A stretch of DNA of 13,770 nucleotides from Oscillospiraceae bacterium (GTDB lineage Bacteria > Bacillota > Clostridia > Oscillospirales > Ruminococcaceae). Shown here one piece after another: positions 1 through 6,075 of the stretch. Numbering within the stretch: position 1 is the first letter of the stretch; each line of letters opens with the position of its first letter. The stretch is taken from NCBI GenBank assembly GCA_009776345.1, contig WRLS01000040.1, forward strand, positions 1 through 13,770. The letters run 5' to 3'. The position numbers and the translations under genes are program-made. The notes beneath the pieces are model-generated. The model saw only the letters and a list, made by a program, of their open reading frames with translations. It searched no databases and was not told the DNA's origin.

Positions 1-11
1 TCGACCTCTGC

Positions 12-66
12 GGGGGGTCGCGGGGGTTCTTAGGGGGCGAGCGGGGGCAGCGGCCCCCAGCCCCCT
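12..66. repeat. G-run / C-run hairpin, part of an intergenic repeat
   Basis: Four runs of five or six G (12-17, 22-26, 33-37, 43-47) are followed by C runs at 54-58 and 61-65. AGGGGG at 32-37 can pair with CCCCCT at 61-66, and the G run at 43-47 with the C run at 54-58, giving a nested hairpin. The four G runs also fit the G-quadruplex pattern, with loops of 4, 6 and 5 bases. The block is followed by CGCG plus T residues and then a second hairpin at 85-118. No reading frame is evident. It probably belongs to an interspersed repeat that begins before the window. Confidence 0.6.
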
Positions 67-84
67 GAGCCGCGTTTTTCTTTG

Positions 85-118
85 TTACTTTCTTTTTGGC
101 GGCGCAAAAAGAAAGTAA
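85..118. repeat. GTTACTTT-type hairpin downstream of the RING-protein gene
   Basis: A perfect 14-bp inverted repeat, TTACTTTCTTTTTG at 85-98 and CAAAAAGAAAGTAA at 105-118, closes a 6-base loop (GCGGCG). It lies 42 bases beyond the stop of the minus-strand operon, so it could help end that transcript, although it lacks a clean T tail on that strand. Its outer sequence, TTACTTT...AAAGTAA, is also the outer part of the hairpin inside the 308-bp repeat (3795-3820 and 13725-13750), which suggests one family of elements. Confidence 0.65.
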
Positions 119-160
119 GTAATTGCGGTTCGTATTATACGCCAACTGCGAAATTCGTGC

Positions 161-1201
161 TTAGTAAAAACTGCTGTATAAAATAACAAAGCTGCCGATT
201 AAGTACAGCGCCACAACTGCCAGCGCGGCGATTAGCACAAACCCCTTGCTTGTGCCGCCCGCTTTTGCCAGCGCCGCTTCGTAGACAGAAATTGCCGCAG
301 GGTCAAGGTTTTCCGGGCGGATGCGCCCGATTTCCTTAATGCAATGCGCCATATACAGTCGGTTGCAGAAAAGCGAGAGCAGCGCGCCTGCCGCAAAATG
401 TATAAACTGCGCCACACTGCTTATACTGCCGTAATATTCCGCCGCGGCGATATTTACACTGTCTGCGGACGCCATGCCGACACCCATAGACTCAAACAGC
501 GCGGCGAACCCCGATTGCTGGAGGATAAGCGGGTACATCTCCCGCGTGTAGAAAAAGCTTGGGATGACGCTGAGTACATATATGCCGAACAAAACAAACC
601 CCGCGCTGTACATCTTGCGGTAGAAATAATAAAAGAAACCAAAAAACAGTGCGGCGAAATTTGGCGAAATATTACCGCCTGTTTTAAACATATGCCGAAA
701 ACGCGGGAGATAATAGCCGGAGTTAGCGTCTATATATTTGGCGAGGTCCTTTGCGGGAACACCGCTGATTTCCTCCTCCGGGTCAACGCCGCCGTAGGTG
801 GAAAAGCTAGGGTCGCTCATAAATTCCATGCCGGGGAAATCCCATCCGTAGGGGTTGTCCGCCGGTTTTTTTTCTGTCTGCCCGCCGCCGCTATTTTCAT
901 CCGCGCGGCCGGGCGGTTCCTTGGACACAGTAAGCTTTGCCCCGCAAACCGAGCAGAAGAGCGCGCCCTTTGGGACCCTTATATTGCACACATGGCAGGA
1001 GCGTATCTCCCCATCACCGCTTTCGTCCCCTGCTTGCCAGTTTTTGCCGGTGATATGCTCTTTTTCAAAGGCGCACTTGTTTTCCAGCTTGTAGCAGTGC
1101 CTGTGATGCGGCGCGCCGCAAACAGGGCAGACGACAACATCGTCCGCCTGTGTAAATTTCTTACTGCATACAGGGCAGCGCACGCCCACATAATTTGCCA
1201 T
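161..1201 (-). CDS. RING-finger / zinc-ribbon membrane protein, DUF2628-like C-terminus
   Basis: A 346-residue protein of unknown function. The N-terminus carries a prokaryotic RING-type zinc finger: CxxC at C9/C12 and C25/C28, His residues around 32-35, then C36 and C43. A second short zinc ribbon follows with C69/C72 and C83/C86. Residues about 95-160 are a polar, low-complexity linker. The C-terminal half has aromatic-rich hydrophobic segments at roughly 180-220, 255-285 and 320-345, which resembles the small membrane domain family DUF2628. It should sit in the membrane with the zinc modules in the cytoplasm. It is the last gene of a minus-strand operon; the start is 9 bases after the preceding stop and is preceded by AGGAG. 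The domain family is fairly sure; the cellular role is unknown. Confidence 0.8.
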   Translation of the reverse strand: MANYVGVRCPVCSKKFTQADDVVVCPVCGAPHHRHCYKLENKCAFEKEHITGKNWQAGDESGDGEIRSCHVCNIRVPKGALFCSVCGAKLTVSKEPPGRADENSGGGQTEKKPADNPYGWDFPGMEFMSDPSFSTYGGVDPEEEISGVPAKDLAKYIDANSGYYLPRFRHMFKTGGNISPNFAALFFGFFYYFYRKMYSAGFVLFGIYVLSVIPSFFYTREMYPLILQQSGFAALFESMGVGMASADSVNIAAAEYYGSISSVAQFIHFAAGALLSLFCNRLYMAHCIKEIGRIRPENLDPAAISVYEAALAKAGGTSKGFVLIAALAVVALYLIGSFVILYSSFY

Positions 1202-1210
1202 ACCTTGCTC

Positions 1211-2035
1211 CTAATAGCCATGCCCGCGGCTCGGGACCTTGTCCGGGAACCTGCGTTCAATCGCCGCCAGGGAATACTCCACAGTTTCATGGGCCTCCTC
1301 CAGGGTCATACAGCCGACAGCCACCATATCCTGCGGGCGGATTGTATTCCAAGAGAAATTCATCCCCACAAATGGGTTAAGATGCCCCGCCGCCATGGGC
1401 TTGATCGTAAGGACCGGCTTTTTCGCCTTCCAGATAATCTCCTGCACCAGTTCGATCTCTATCTGCATAAGGAACCCGGCGGCGTTGTAGATTTGGATAT
1501 ATGTTTCGGCATCGTAGCCGTTTTCGTCGGTGTATGTGATGATCTCGGGCATATGCGCGGACAGGCCGGGGACCATCCCCTGTTCGCGGATCATGTAAAG
1601 GTAATCACTTATACGCTCAATCTTGCGCTCCTGCTTATTGACGAGCTTTTCCACCGTCATATGCAGGGGCAGGCAGATATCCGCGCCGTTTTGTTTGCTG
1701 CGTTTTATTACGTCCAGGGCATTGCGGCGGGCTTCGGGCGTGTCCTTTGTATCGAAGACGACAAGGTCGATTTTCGTGACCTTTTTGCCCGCGCGCTCTT
1801 CCGCGATTTTTATACCGTCGCGTATAAACTGCTGCGATATGCCGCCGATGCTTGTATCGACGCCATGCTCCAGATACGCCCCGACTACATCGGCGACGAC
1901 TTCCGCGCTTTCACCGAACACGCCCTTGATGTGTACATCCCTGGCGACTGTGCGGTGAGAACCGCCCATGATGTTATTCGTGCCGATAATCATGCGGGAT
2001 ACAGAAAGCCCGCCGATTTCAGTCCGTGGAAACAT
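1211..2035 (-). CDS. Aldo/keto-reductase-like TIM-barrel protein lacking the catalytic Tyr
   Basis: A 274-residue soluble protein with a barrel-like pattern of strands and helices. The order of motifs recalls aldo/keto reductases: an N-terminal GLSVSRMIIGT strand, D60-T61 where the family has its catalytic Asp, T96-K97 in the position of the catalytic Lys, and H125 in the position of the catalytic His. The Tyr expected about five residues after the Asp is Gly here, so ordinary NADPH-dependent carbonyl reduction is doubtful. The C-terminal third has IKPMAAG and a VGCMT segment, typical of the last barrel strands. It is the second gene after prfB, 17 bases downstream with AGGGGG before the ATG. 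Family assignment is moderate, function unknown; it could be a non-redox relative. Confidence 0.7.
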   Translation of the reverse strand: MFPRTEIGGLSVSRMIIGTNNIMGGSHRTVARDVHIKGVFGESAEVVADVVGAYLEHGVDTSIGGISQQFIRDGIKIAEERAGKKVTKIDLVVFDTKDTPEARRNALDVIKRSKQNGADICLPLHMTVEKLVNKQERKIERISDYLYMIREQGMVPGLSAHMPEIITYTDENGYDAETYIQIYNAAGFLMQIEIELVQEIIWKAKKPVLTIKPMAAGHLNPFVGMNFSWNTIRPQDMVAVGCMTLEEAHETVEYSLAAIERRFPDKVPSRGHGY

Positions 2036-2052
2036 ACTTCATCCCCCTAAGC

Positions 2053-3162
2053 TTATTTATTAGTATTAGCACCGCGCAAATACGCGTTGATCAGCCCGTC
2101 CAGGTCGCCGTCCATCACCGCGCCGATGTTACCGGCTTCAAAATTTGTCCGATGGTCTTTTACCAGCGTGTACGGCATGAACACATACGAGCGTATCTGC
2201 GAACCCCAGCCGATTTCCTTATGCTCGCCCTTGATGTCCTCGACCCTGTCGAGATGCTCGCGCTCTTTGATTTCCAGCAGCTTCGACTTCAGCATCTTCA
2301 TGGCGGTTTCGCGGTTTTGCCGCTGGCTGCGCTCGTTTTGGCAAGAGGTGACTATCCCGGTGGGAAGATGCGTTATCCGCACGGCGGAGTCTGTTTTGTT
2401 GACGTGCTGACCCCCCGCGCCGGAAGACCTGTAGGTGTCCACGCGCAGGTCTTTTTCGTCTATCTCGACCTTGATGTCCTCGTTTATTTCCGGTACTACC
2501 TCAACCGACGCGAAGGATGTATGCCTGCGCCCGGATGAATCAAACGGCGATATGCGCACCAGCCGATGTACGCCCGCCTCCGAGCGCAGGTAGCCGTAAA
2601 CATTTATCCCCTCGATTAAAATAGACGCGGACTTGATCCCCGCTTCCTCACCGTCGAGATAATCAAGTATGCGGTATTTATAGCCATGGCGCTCCGCCCA
2701 GCGCGTATACATACGGTAGAGCATCTCCACCCAATCCTGCGCTTCGGTGCCGCCCGCCCCCGCGTGGAATGTAAGTATGGCGTTGTTGGCGTCGTATTCG
2801 CCCGTCAGCAAAGCCGCAAGCCGCAGCTCATCAATGCTTTTTTCGGCTTCCAAAAGCGCGGCGGCGATTTCCCCCAATACAGAATCATCGCCCATTTCCG
2901 CGGCTATGTCGATTAAATCGGCGGTTTCGGAAACCTGCGCGGCAAGGCGGTCAAAGCTATCCAGCTTGGTTTTGATGAGCTTGGCTTGCCGCAGCACATC
3001 CTGGCTGTTTTCCGCATCGTTCCAAAAATCCGGGCTTGACGACTTAGAATCTAATTCACTGAGCTGTACGCGCAGTGCCGTTATCCCCATAGCCTGGGCA
3101 AGGCTGTCCAGGGCAGGGCGCAGTTCGGCAAGCTTAAGGCGCTGTTCTTCAAATTGCAACAT
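2053..3162 (-). CDS. prfB: Peptide chain release factor 2 (RF2)
   Basis: RF2 recognises UGA and UAA stop codons on the ribosome and triggers release of the finished protein. The 369-residue product has the RF2 tripeptide SPF at 205-207, which reads the stop codon, and the GGQ loop at 250-252, which promotes peptidyl-tRNA hydrolysis; these are the same numbers as in E. coli RF2. The N-terminal helical domain (about 1-100) precedes the catalytic core. I chose the ATG at 3162 (MLQFEE) because AAGGAAGG lies 9 bases upstream; the longer frame would run through a promoter at 3192-3221. The gene reads straight through with no in-frame UGA, so the programmed +1 frameshift used by many prfB genes is absent. 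It heads a unit with the two downstream genes. Confidence 0.96.
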   Translation of the reverse strand: MLQFEEQRLKLAELRPALDSLAQAMGITALRVQLSELDSKSSSPDFWNDAENSQDVLRQAKLIKTKLDSFDRLAAQVSETADLIDIAAEMGDDSVLGEIAAALLEAEKSIDELRLAALLTGEYDANNAILTFHAGAGGTEAQDWVEMLYRMYTRWAERHGYKYRILDYLDGEEAGIKSASILIEGINVYGYLRSEAGVHRLVRISPFDSSGRRHTSFASVEVVPEINEDIKVEIDEKDLRVDTYRSSGAGGQHVNKTDSAVRITHLPTGIVTSCQNERSQRQNRETAMKMLKSKLLEIKEREHLDRVEDIKGEHKEIGWGSQIRSYVFMPYTLVKDHRTNFEAGNIGAVMDGDLDGLINAYLRGANTNK

Positions 3163-3191
3163 GAATAAAAGCCTTCCTTTAGTATGTAGCC

Positions 3192-3221
3192 AGTATAACA
3201 GCAAAGTGCCCAATAAGTCAA
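3192..3221 (-). promoter_or_regulatory. Sigma-A type promoter for prfB
   Basis: On the minus strand TTGACT (3216-3221) is separated by 18 bases from TATACT (3192-3197), and the bases TGT immediately before the -10 make an extended -10. The -35 overlaps the stop codon of the Spo0A-like gene, so prfB can be transcribed independently of it. Confidence 0.7.
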
Positions 3222-3628
3222 TCGCCGTATGAAAAAATACAGCCCTTCCCAAACGCGCCGCCTTCGGGGTGGAGGTAAATCCAATCGGCGACAGTGGCGA
3301 TAAGCTGTGCGTTTGTAGGCTTTAGCTTCAGGCCGTAGACGGGGCTGCCCGCATCTGATACCAGCTTCCCGATATACTCGCTTTGCCATACAATATCTAT
3401 TGCGTGCCGAATGCCGCGCTCGACCTTTGAAGGCGTCGAGTTAAAATGTGCCGCCACCGCAGGGTACACGTTTTTCATGATACGGTGTATATTAGCGGGG
3501 TCACAGACGGCGAGGTATATCGCCTCCCTGAGAAATTTAAAACCGACGATTTGGGCGGGGACGCCTATGTAGTGCAAAATCCTTGTAATGATTATATATT
3601 CCCGATGGCTGCAGTCGTTATCATCCAT
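3218..3628 (-). CDS. Stand-alone Spo0A C-terminal DNA-binding domain protein
   Basis: A 136-residue protein that matches only the C-terminal, DNA-binding domain of the sporulation master regulator Spo0A. Recognisable blocks in order are ITRILHYIGVPAQIVGF (about 14-30), FLREAIYLA, NVYPAVAAHFNSTPSKVE (recognition-helix region about 53-70), RGIRHAIDIVW, and KPTNAQLIATVADWI near residue 103-117. There is no phospho-acceptor receiver domain upstream: the ATG at 3628 is preceded by AGGGGG at 9 bases and then by a promoter. The protein therefore cannot be controlled by phosphorylation of its own receiver. It could bind 0A-box-like DNA constitutively, compete with Spo0A or form mixed complexes. Followed by prfB after 55 bases. 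Domain identity is confident; function is inference. Confidence 0.9.
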   Translation of the reverse strand: MDDNDCSHREYIIITRILHYIGVPAQIVGFKFLREAIYLAVCDPANIHRIMKNVYPAVAAHFNSTPSKVERGIRHAIDIVWQSEYIGKLVSDAGSPVYGLKLKPTNAQLIATVADWIYLHPEGGAFGKGCIFSYGD

Positions 3629-3666
3629 CCGTTACAGCCCCCTTTTTTCATTTATATTCTGAGCAT

Positions 3667-3695
3667 ATTATATATACCTAACGTTAGATAGTCAA
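3667..3695 (-). promoter_or_regulatory. Strong sigma-A promoter with a spacer palindrome, upstream of the Spo0A-domain gene
   Basis: On the minus strand TTGACT (3690-3695), a 17-base spacer and a perfect TATAAT (3667-3672) form a near-consensus promoter about 40 bases before the start codon. The spacer contains the perfect 10-bp palindrome CTAACGTTAG (3678-3687), placed where a bound repressor would block RNA polymerase. The bound protein is unknown. No classical 0A-box (TGTCGAA-like) was seen here. Confidence 0.75.
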
Positions 3696-3707
3696 CTTGC
3701 GTACGTA

Positions 3708-3720
3708 TTGTATTATACAA
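3708..3720. repeat. Palindrome TTGTATTATACAA upstream of the promoter
   Basis: A 13-base perfect palindrome (6-bp arms around a central T) ends 13 bases upstream of the -35 of the Spo0A-domain gene. It could be an upstream regulator site, but AT-rich palindromes of this size also occur by chance. Confidence 0.35.
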
Positions 3721-3774
3721 TTTCATGCGTGCTTACGATATGCCTTCATCTCATTGTAGCTGAGTACAGCCCAC

Positions 3775-4082
3775 CCGCTCATGCCGCGGAGGCAGTTACT
3801 TTGCAACGCGGCAAAGTAACCAAAACGCGCCGGGGAGACCCCGGACCCCCATTTCGGCAAATCGCATAGCCTTGTGCCTTTCATCGCGCACGTCATAAGC
3901 ATAGTTCTATAATCCGCCCAATCGCTCAGCCGAGCCAAGCTCCAGGGCTGGAACGCGAAAAAAGGAATTATGAATAAAAGAAATCAAAGACTTTTTCCGC
4001 TGTTATTACGTGCGCGGGCGCTTCCGGTGTCGCTCTTTCCTTTAGGTTTATGCATACTTGCCTTTGTAGCCTTACCCTCTTT
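3775..4082 (+). repeat. 308-bp interspersed repeat, copy A
   Basis: This stretch matches the reverse complement of 13463-13770 over 308 bases with no gaps and about 90% identity by eye, with most differences in the last 50 bases. It contains a GTTACTTTGC/GCAAAGTAAC hairpin (3795-3804 with 3811-3820, loop AACGCG) and a second hairpin, CCGGGG/CCCCGG (3830-3835 with 3839-3844). A 71-codon minus-strand frame crosses it (3723-3938, TTG start) and a short plus-strand frame follows, but neither has a convincing ribosome-binding site. No transposase or terminal repeat is visible. Together with its flanks this fills most of the 659-base gap between genes. Confidence 0.85.
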
Positions 4083-4094
4083 TTTAAAGAGGGT
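4074..4094. repeat. Short hairpin after repeat copy A
   Basis: ACCCTCTTT (4074-4082) and AAAGAGGGT (4086-4094) form a perfect 9-bp stem with a TTT loop. It straddles the end of the 308-bp repeat and is not present in copy B, so it marks either a separate small element or the divergent edge of the repeat. It lacks a T tail on the plus strand. Confidence 0.5.
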
Positions 4095-4136
4095 GGCGCG
4101 AAGGCGAATATATTCGGCTTCGTGACGGGTGTTTTT

Positions 4137-4150
4137 AATTATGAATTATG
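4137..4150. repeat. Tandem AATTATG pair
   Basis: Two adjacent copies of the 7-mer AATTATG, followed by AAT. The remaining sequence to the tetR start (4151-4287) is AT-rich leader; a perfect TATAAT at 4242-4247 may be the tetR -10, but no good -35 sits at the right distance. Confidence 0.5.
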
Positions 4151-4287
4151 AATAACGCAATATATTCCAACAGCAAAACCCGCGCGGAAAAATGGAAGAA
4201 AATACTAATTGCACATACTTTTCATTTTAGATTCAATCCGTTATAATATGTTAAAGCACTGCTGAAAAAGATTTATGGAGGGGCATG

Positions 4288-4938
4288 ATGCGGATGCCGG
4301 ATAGGGTAATCCCCATTACGGGGCATGACAGGCAGACACATTGCAGAATATTAGACACAGCCACGGAGATGTTCGCGCTAAAAGGCTTTGAGGCCGTATC
4401 CATGCGCGATATTGCCAAGGCTGTCGGGATTAAGATGAGTTCAATTTATCATTACTACGAGGGCAAGGAGGCGCTTATAGCCGATGTCCTTTCGCGCTTT
4501 GAAGCCGGTTATCGGCATTATTTTGACTGGCTTGCGGATTTAAACAGCGAAACGGATTCGATTGAAGACCTTGTAGACAATATGTTCAACGCGGAGCTTG
4601 AGCAAATGCGCGACCCGCTTGGCTGCCTTGGGATATCGCTGGCATTAAAGGCGCAGCACAACAACGGCACCGCGCGCAATTATGTCTACCAGCTTTTTTA
4701 CGATTTCAGCATAGAGCGCCTCAAGGCGGATTTTGACCGCCTGGTCAGCAAAGGCGCCGCCCCGCCGACCGACACAAAAACAATAGCGACGCTTCTGATG
4801 CTCTGCGTTATGGCGATCAACGATATTAAAGTGCATGAATACACAGGCATGAAGCCGCCGATTAACGCGGCGGAGGTTTGCGCGGGGATGAAAAAGATCA
4901 TAAAACTGATGCTGACAACAAACCCGGTGAAAGAATAA
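4288..4938 (+). CDS. TetR/AcrR-family transcriptional regulator
   Basis: A 216-residue one-component regulator. The N-terminal TetR helix-turn-helix is clear: ILDTATEMFALKGFEAVSMR, then DIAKAVGIKMSSIYHYYEGK and EALIADVL (about residues 20-66). The rest is a helical ligand-binding and dimerisation domain with two Cys-containing helices; its ligand cannot be read from the sequence. Three ATGs lie together at 4285, 4288 and 4294. GGAGG at 4277-4281 gives the best spacing (6 bases) to 4288, so I use that one. It is transcribed alone, with a terminator-like hairpin after its stop. Its target may be itself or the plus-strand unit starting at 5114. The family is certain; the regulon is not known. 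Confidence 0.92.
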   Translation: MRMPDRVIPITGHDRQTHCRILDTATEMFALKGFEAVSMRDIAKAVGIKMSSIYHYYEGKEALIADVLSRFEAGYRHYFDWLADLNSETDSIEDLVDNMFNAELEQMRDPLGCLGISLALKAQHNNGTARNYVYQLFYDFSIERLKADFDRLVSKGAAPPTDTKTIATLLMLCVMAINDIKVHEYTGMKPPINAAEVCAGMKKIIKLMLTTNPVKE

Positions 4939-4955
4939 TGATGTGTGCTTTGTAG

Positions 4956-4977
4956 GGGACGCGCCCCCGCGCGTCCC
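4956..4977 (+). terminator. Terminator-like hairpin after the TetR gene
   Basis: GGGACGCG (4956-4963) pairs with CGCGTCCC (4970-4977) around a CCCCCG loop, followed by GTTTTGTG. The stem is strong and the T tract short. It separates the regulator from the promoter of the next unit. Confidence 0.55.
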
Positions 4978-5028
4978 GTTTTGTGCATTTTGTATGTTCA
5001 TGTGTTTGATATGATGAAAACATTCTAT

Positions 5029-5057
5029 TTGCAAAAGTGGCGTACATGGAGTATACT
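5029..5057 (+). promoter_or_regulatory. Sigma-A promoter of the shikimate-dehydrogenase-like / isomerase / antiporter unit
   Basis: TTGCAA (5029-5034), a 17-base spacer and TATACT (5052-5057) form a good promoter about 55 bases before the ATG at 5114. It lies downstream of the tetR hairpin, so the three-gene unit has its own start of transcription. Confidence 0.7.
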
Positions 5058-5113
5058 TACATTTATGCGGCTTGAAATGACTTTTTGAGCTTTTGGAGAA
5101 ATGGGGATATTTT

Positions 5114-6052
5114 ATGTTTAACTTTGAAAAAGCGGATCGGCCTACGATGTATTTCATCGGCGTTACAACAGGGTCGTCGTCCATCATGCGCGTGTTCCCG
5201 AAATGGGCGCAGGCGCTGGGGCTTGAAGACACGGTAATCAAGGGGATAGACCTGCCCCTGCACGCCCCCGCGGAGGATTACCGCCGTGTTGTGGATTTTA
5301 TTAAGAATGACCCGCTGTCCATGGGCGCGCTTGTGACAACGCACAAGATTGACCTGTACAACGCCTGCAAGGATATGTTTGATTACATAGACCCCTACGC
5401 ACAGGCGCTAAGCGAGGTTTCTTCCCTTTCCAAAAAAGACGGCAGGTTCTGCGCCCACGCAAAGGACCCGATTTCGAGCGGGCTTGCGCTGGAAGCGTTT
5501 GTGCCGAAAAATTTCTGGAAGGACCACGGCGGGCAAGCCGTTTTGCTGGGCGCGGGAGGAAGCTCCTTGGCGATGACGCTGTATTTCGGGCAGGATAGGC
5601 ATGGGGACAATGTCCCCGCGAAAATCTTCCTCTGTAACCGCAGCGTGCCGCGCCTGGATTCCGCAAAGGCGCATCTGGAAAGCGTATCGGGGCGATTCCC
5701 TATTGAGTATGTGCATAACCCTGCCCCGGAAGGCAACGACAAAGTAATCGCCGGGCTGCCGCCTTATTCGCTGATTGTAAACGCAACCGGGCTTGGCAAA
5801 GACGCACCGGGCTCCCCGACTACCGACGCTGTGCAGTATCCCGAAAACAGCCTTGTGTGGGAAATAAACTACCGCGGCGACTTAGTATTCATGTACCAAG
5901 CCAATGCCCAAAAAGACAAAAAAAAGCTCCATGTGGAGGATGGCTGGATCTATTTTGTCCACGGCTGGACACAAGTGATCTCCGAAGTTTTCCATATCCC
6001 GATCGAAGGGGCGCTTCTTGATAAACTAAGCGAAATCGCGAAAAACATATAA
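5114..6052 (+). CDS. Shikimate/quinate-dehydrogenase-like oxidoreductase (non-canonical)
   Basis: A 312-residue protein with the two-domain layout of the AroE/YdiB family, longer than AroE (about 270). An N-terminal substrate-binding part has GVTTGSSSIM (16-25) in place of the serine-containing SxS motif. LVTTHK with K78 matches the catalytic Lys and D118 (AKDP) the catalytic Asp. The intervening AGAVNT motif is replaced by ALSEVSSL, losing the Asn. The Rossmann half has GAGGSS (146-151), NRS (175-177), where AroE binds the NADP phosphate, NATGLG, and INYRGD. The catalytic Lys/Asp pair makes an NAD(P)-dependent dehydrogenase likely; the substrate is probably not simply shikimate. I prefer the ATG at 5114 to an upstream TTG at 5093, because GGGG lies 7 bases before it. 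Co-transcribed with a glucose-6-phosphate isomerase, which points to sugar-phosphate metabolism. Confidence 0.8.
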   Translation: MFNFEKADRPTMYFIGVTTGSSSIMRVFPKWAQALGLEDTVIKGIDLPLHAPAEDYRRVVDFIKNDPLSMGALVTTHKIDLYNACKDMFDYIDPYAQALSEVSSLSKKDGRFCAHAKDPISSGLALEAFVPKNFWKDHGGQAVLLGAGGSSLAMTLYFGQDRHGDNVPAKIFLCNRSVPRLDSAKAHLESVSGRFPIEYVHNPAPEGNDKVIAGLPPYSLIVNATGLGKDAPGSPTTDAVQYPENSLVWEINYRGDLVFMYQANAQKDKKKLHVEDGWIYFVHGWTQVISEVFHIPIEGALLDKLSEIAKNI

Positions 6053-6075
6053 TAATATAATATGGAGGTTTAAGT

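Noticed and set aside
344..2050. 568-codon plus-strand open frame
   Set aside because: It lies opposite the RING-protein and aldo/keto-reductase-like genes, has no recognisable domain and no ribosome-binding site; it is a shadow of GC-rich antisense codon use.
3163..3252. 30-residue N-terminal extension of RF2
   Set aside because: The extension overlaps the prfB promoter and the end of the Spo0A-domain gene; the ATG at 3162 has a good ribosome-binding site and gives motif numbering identical to E. coli RF2.
3696..3720. Possible divergent plus-strand promoter (TTGCGT / TATTAT)
   Set aside because: The spacing between the two hexamers is only about 8 bases, and no plus-strand gene follows for over 500 bases.
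3970..4125. Short plus-strand frame starting in repeat copy A (MNKRNQRLF...)
   Set aside because: The Met codon is changed in copy B, the tail diverges, and there is no convincing ribosome-binding site.
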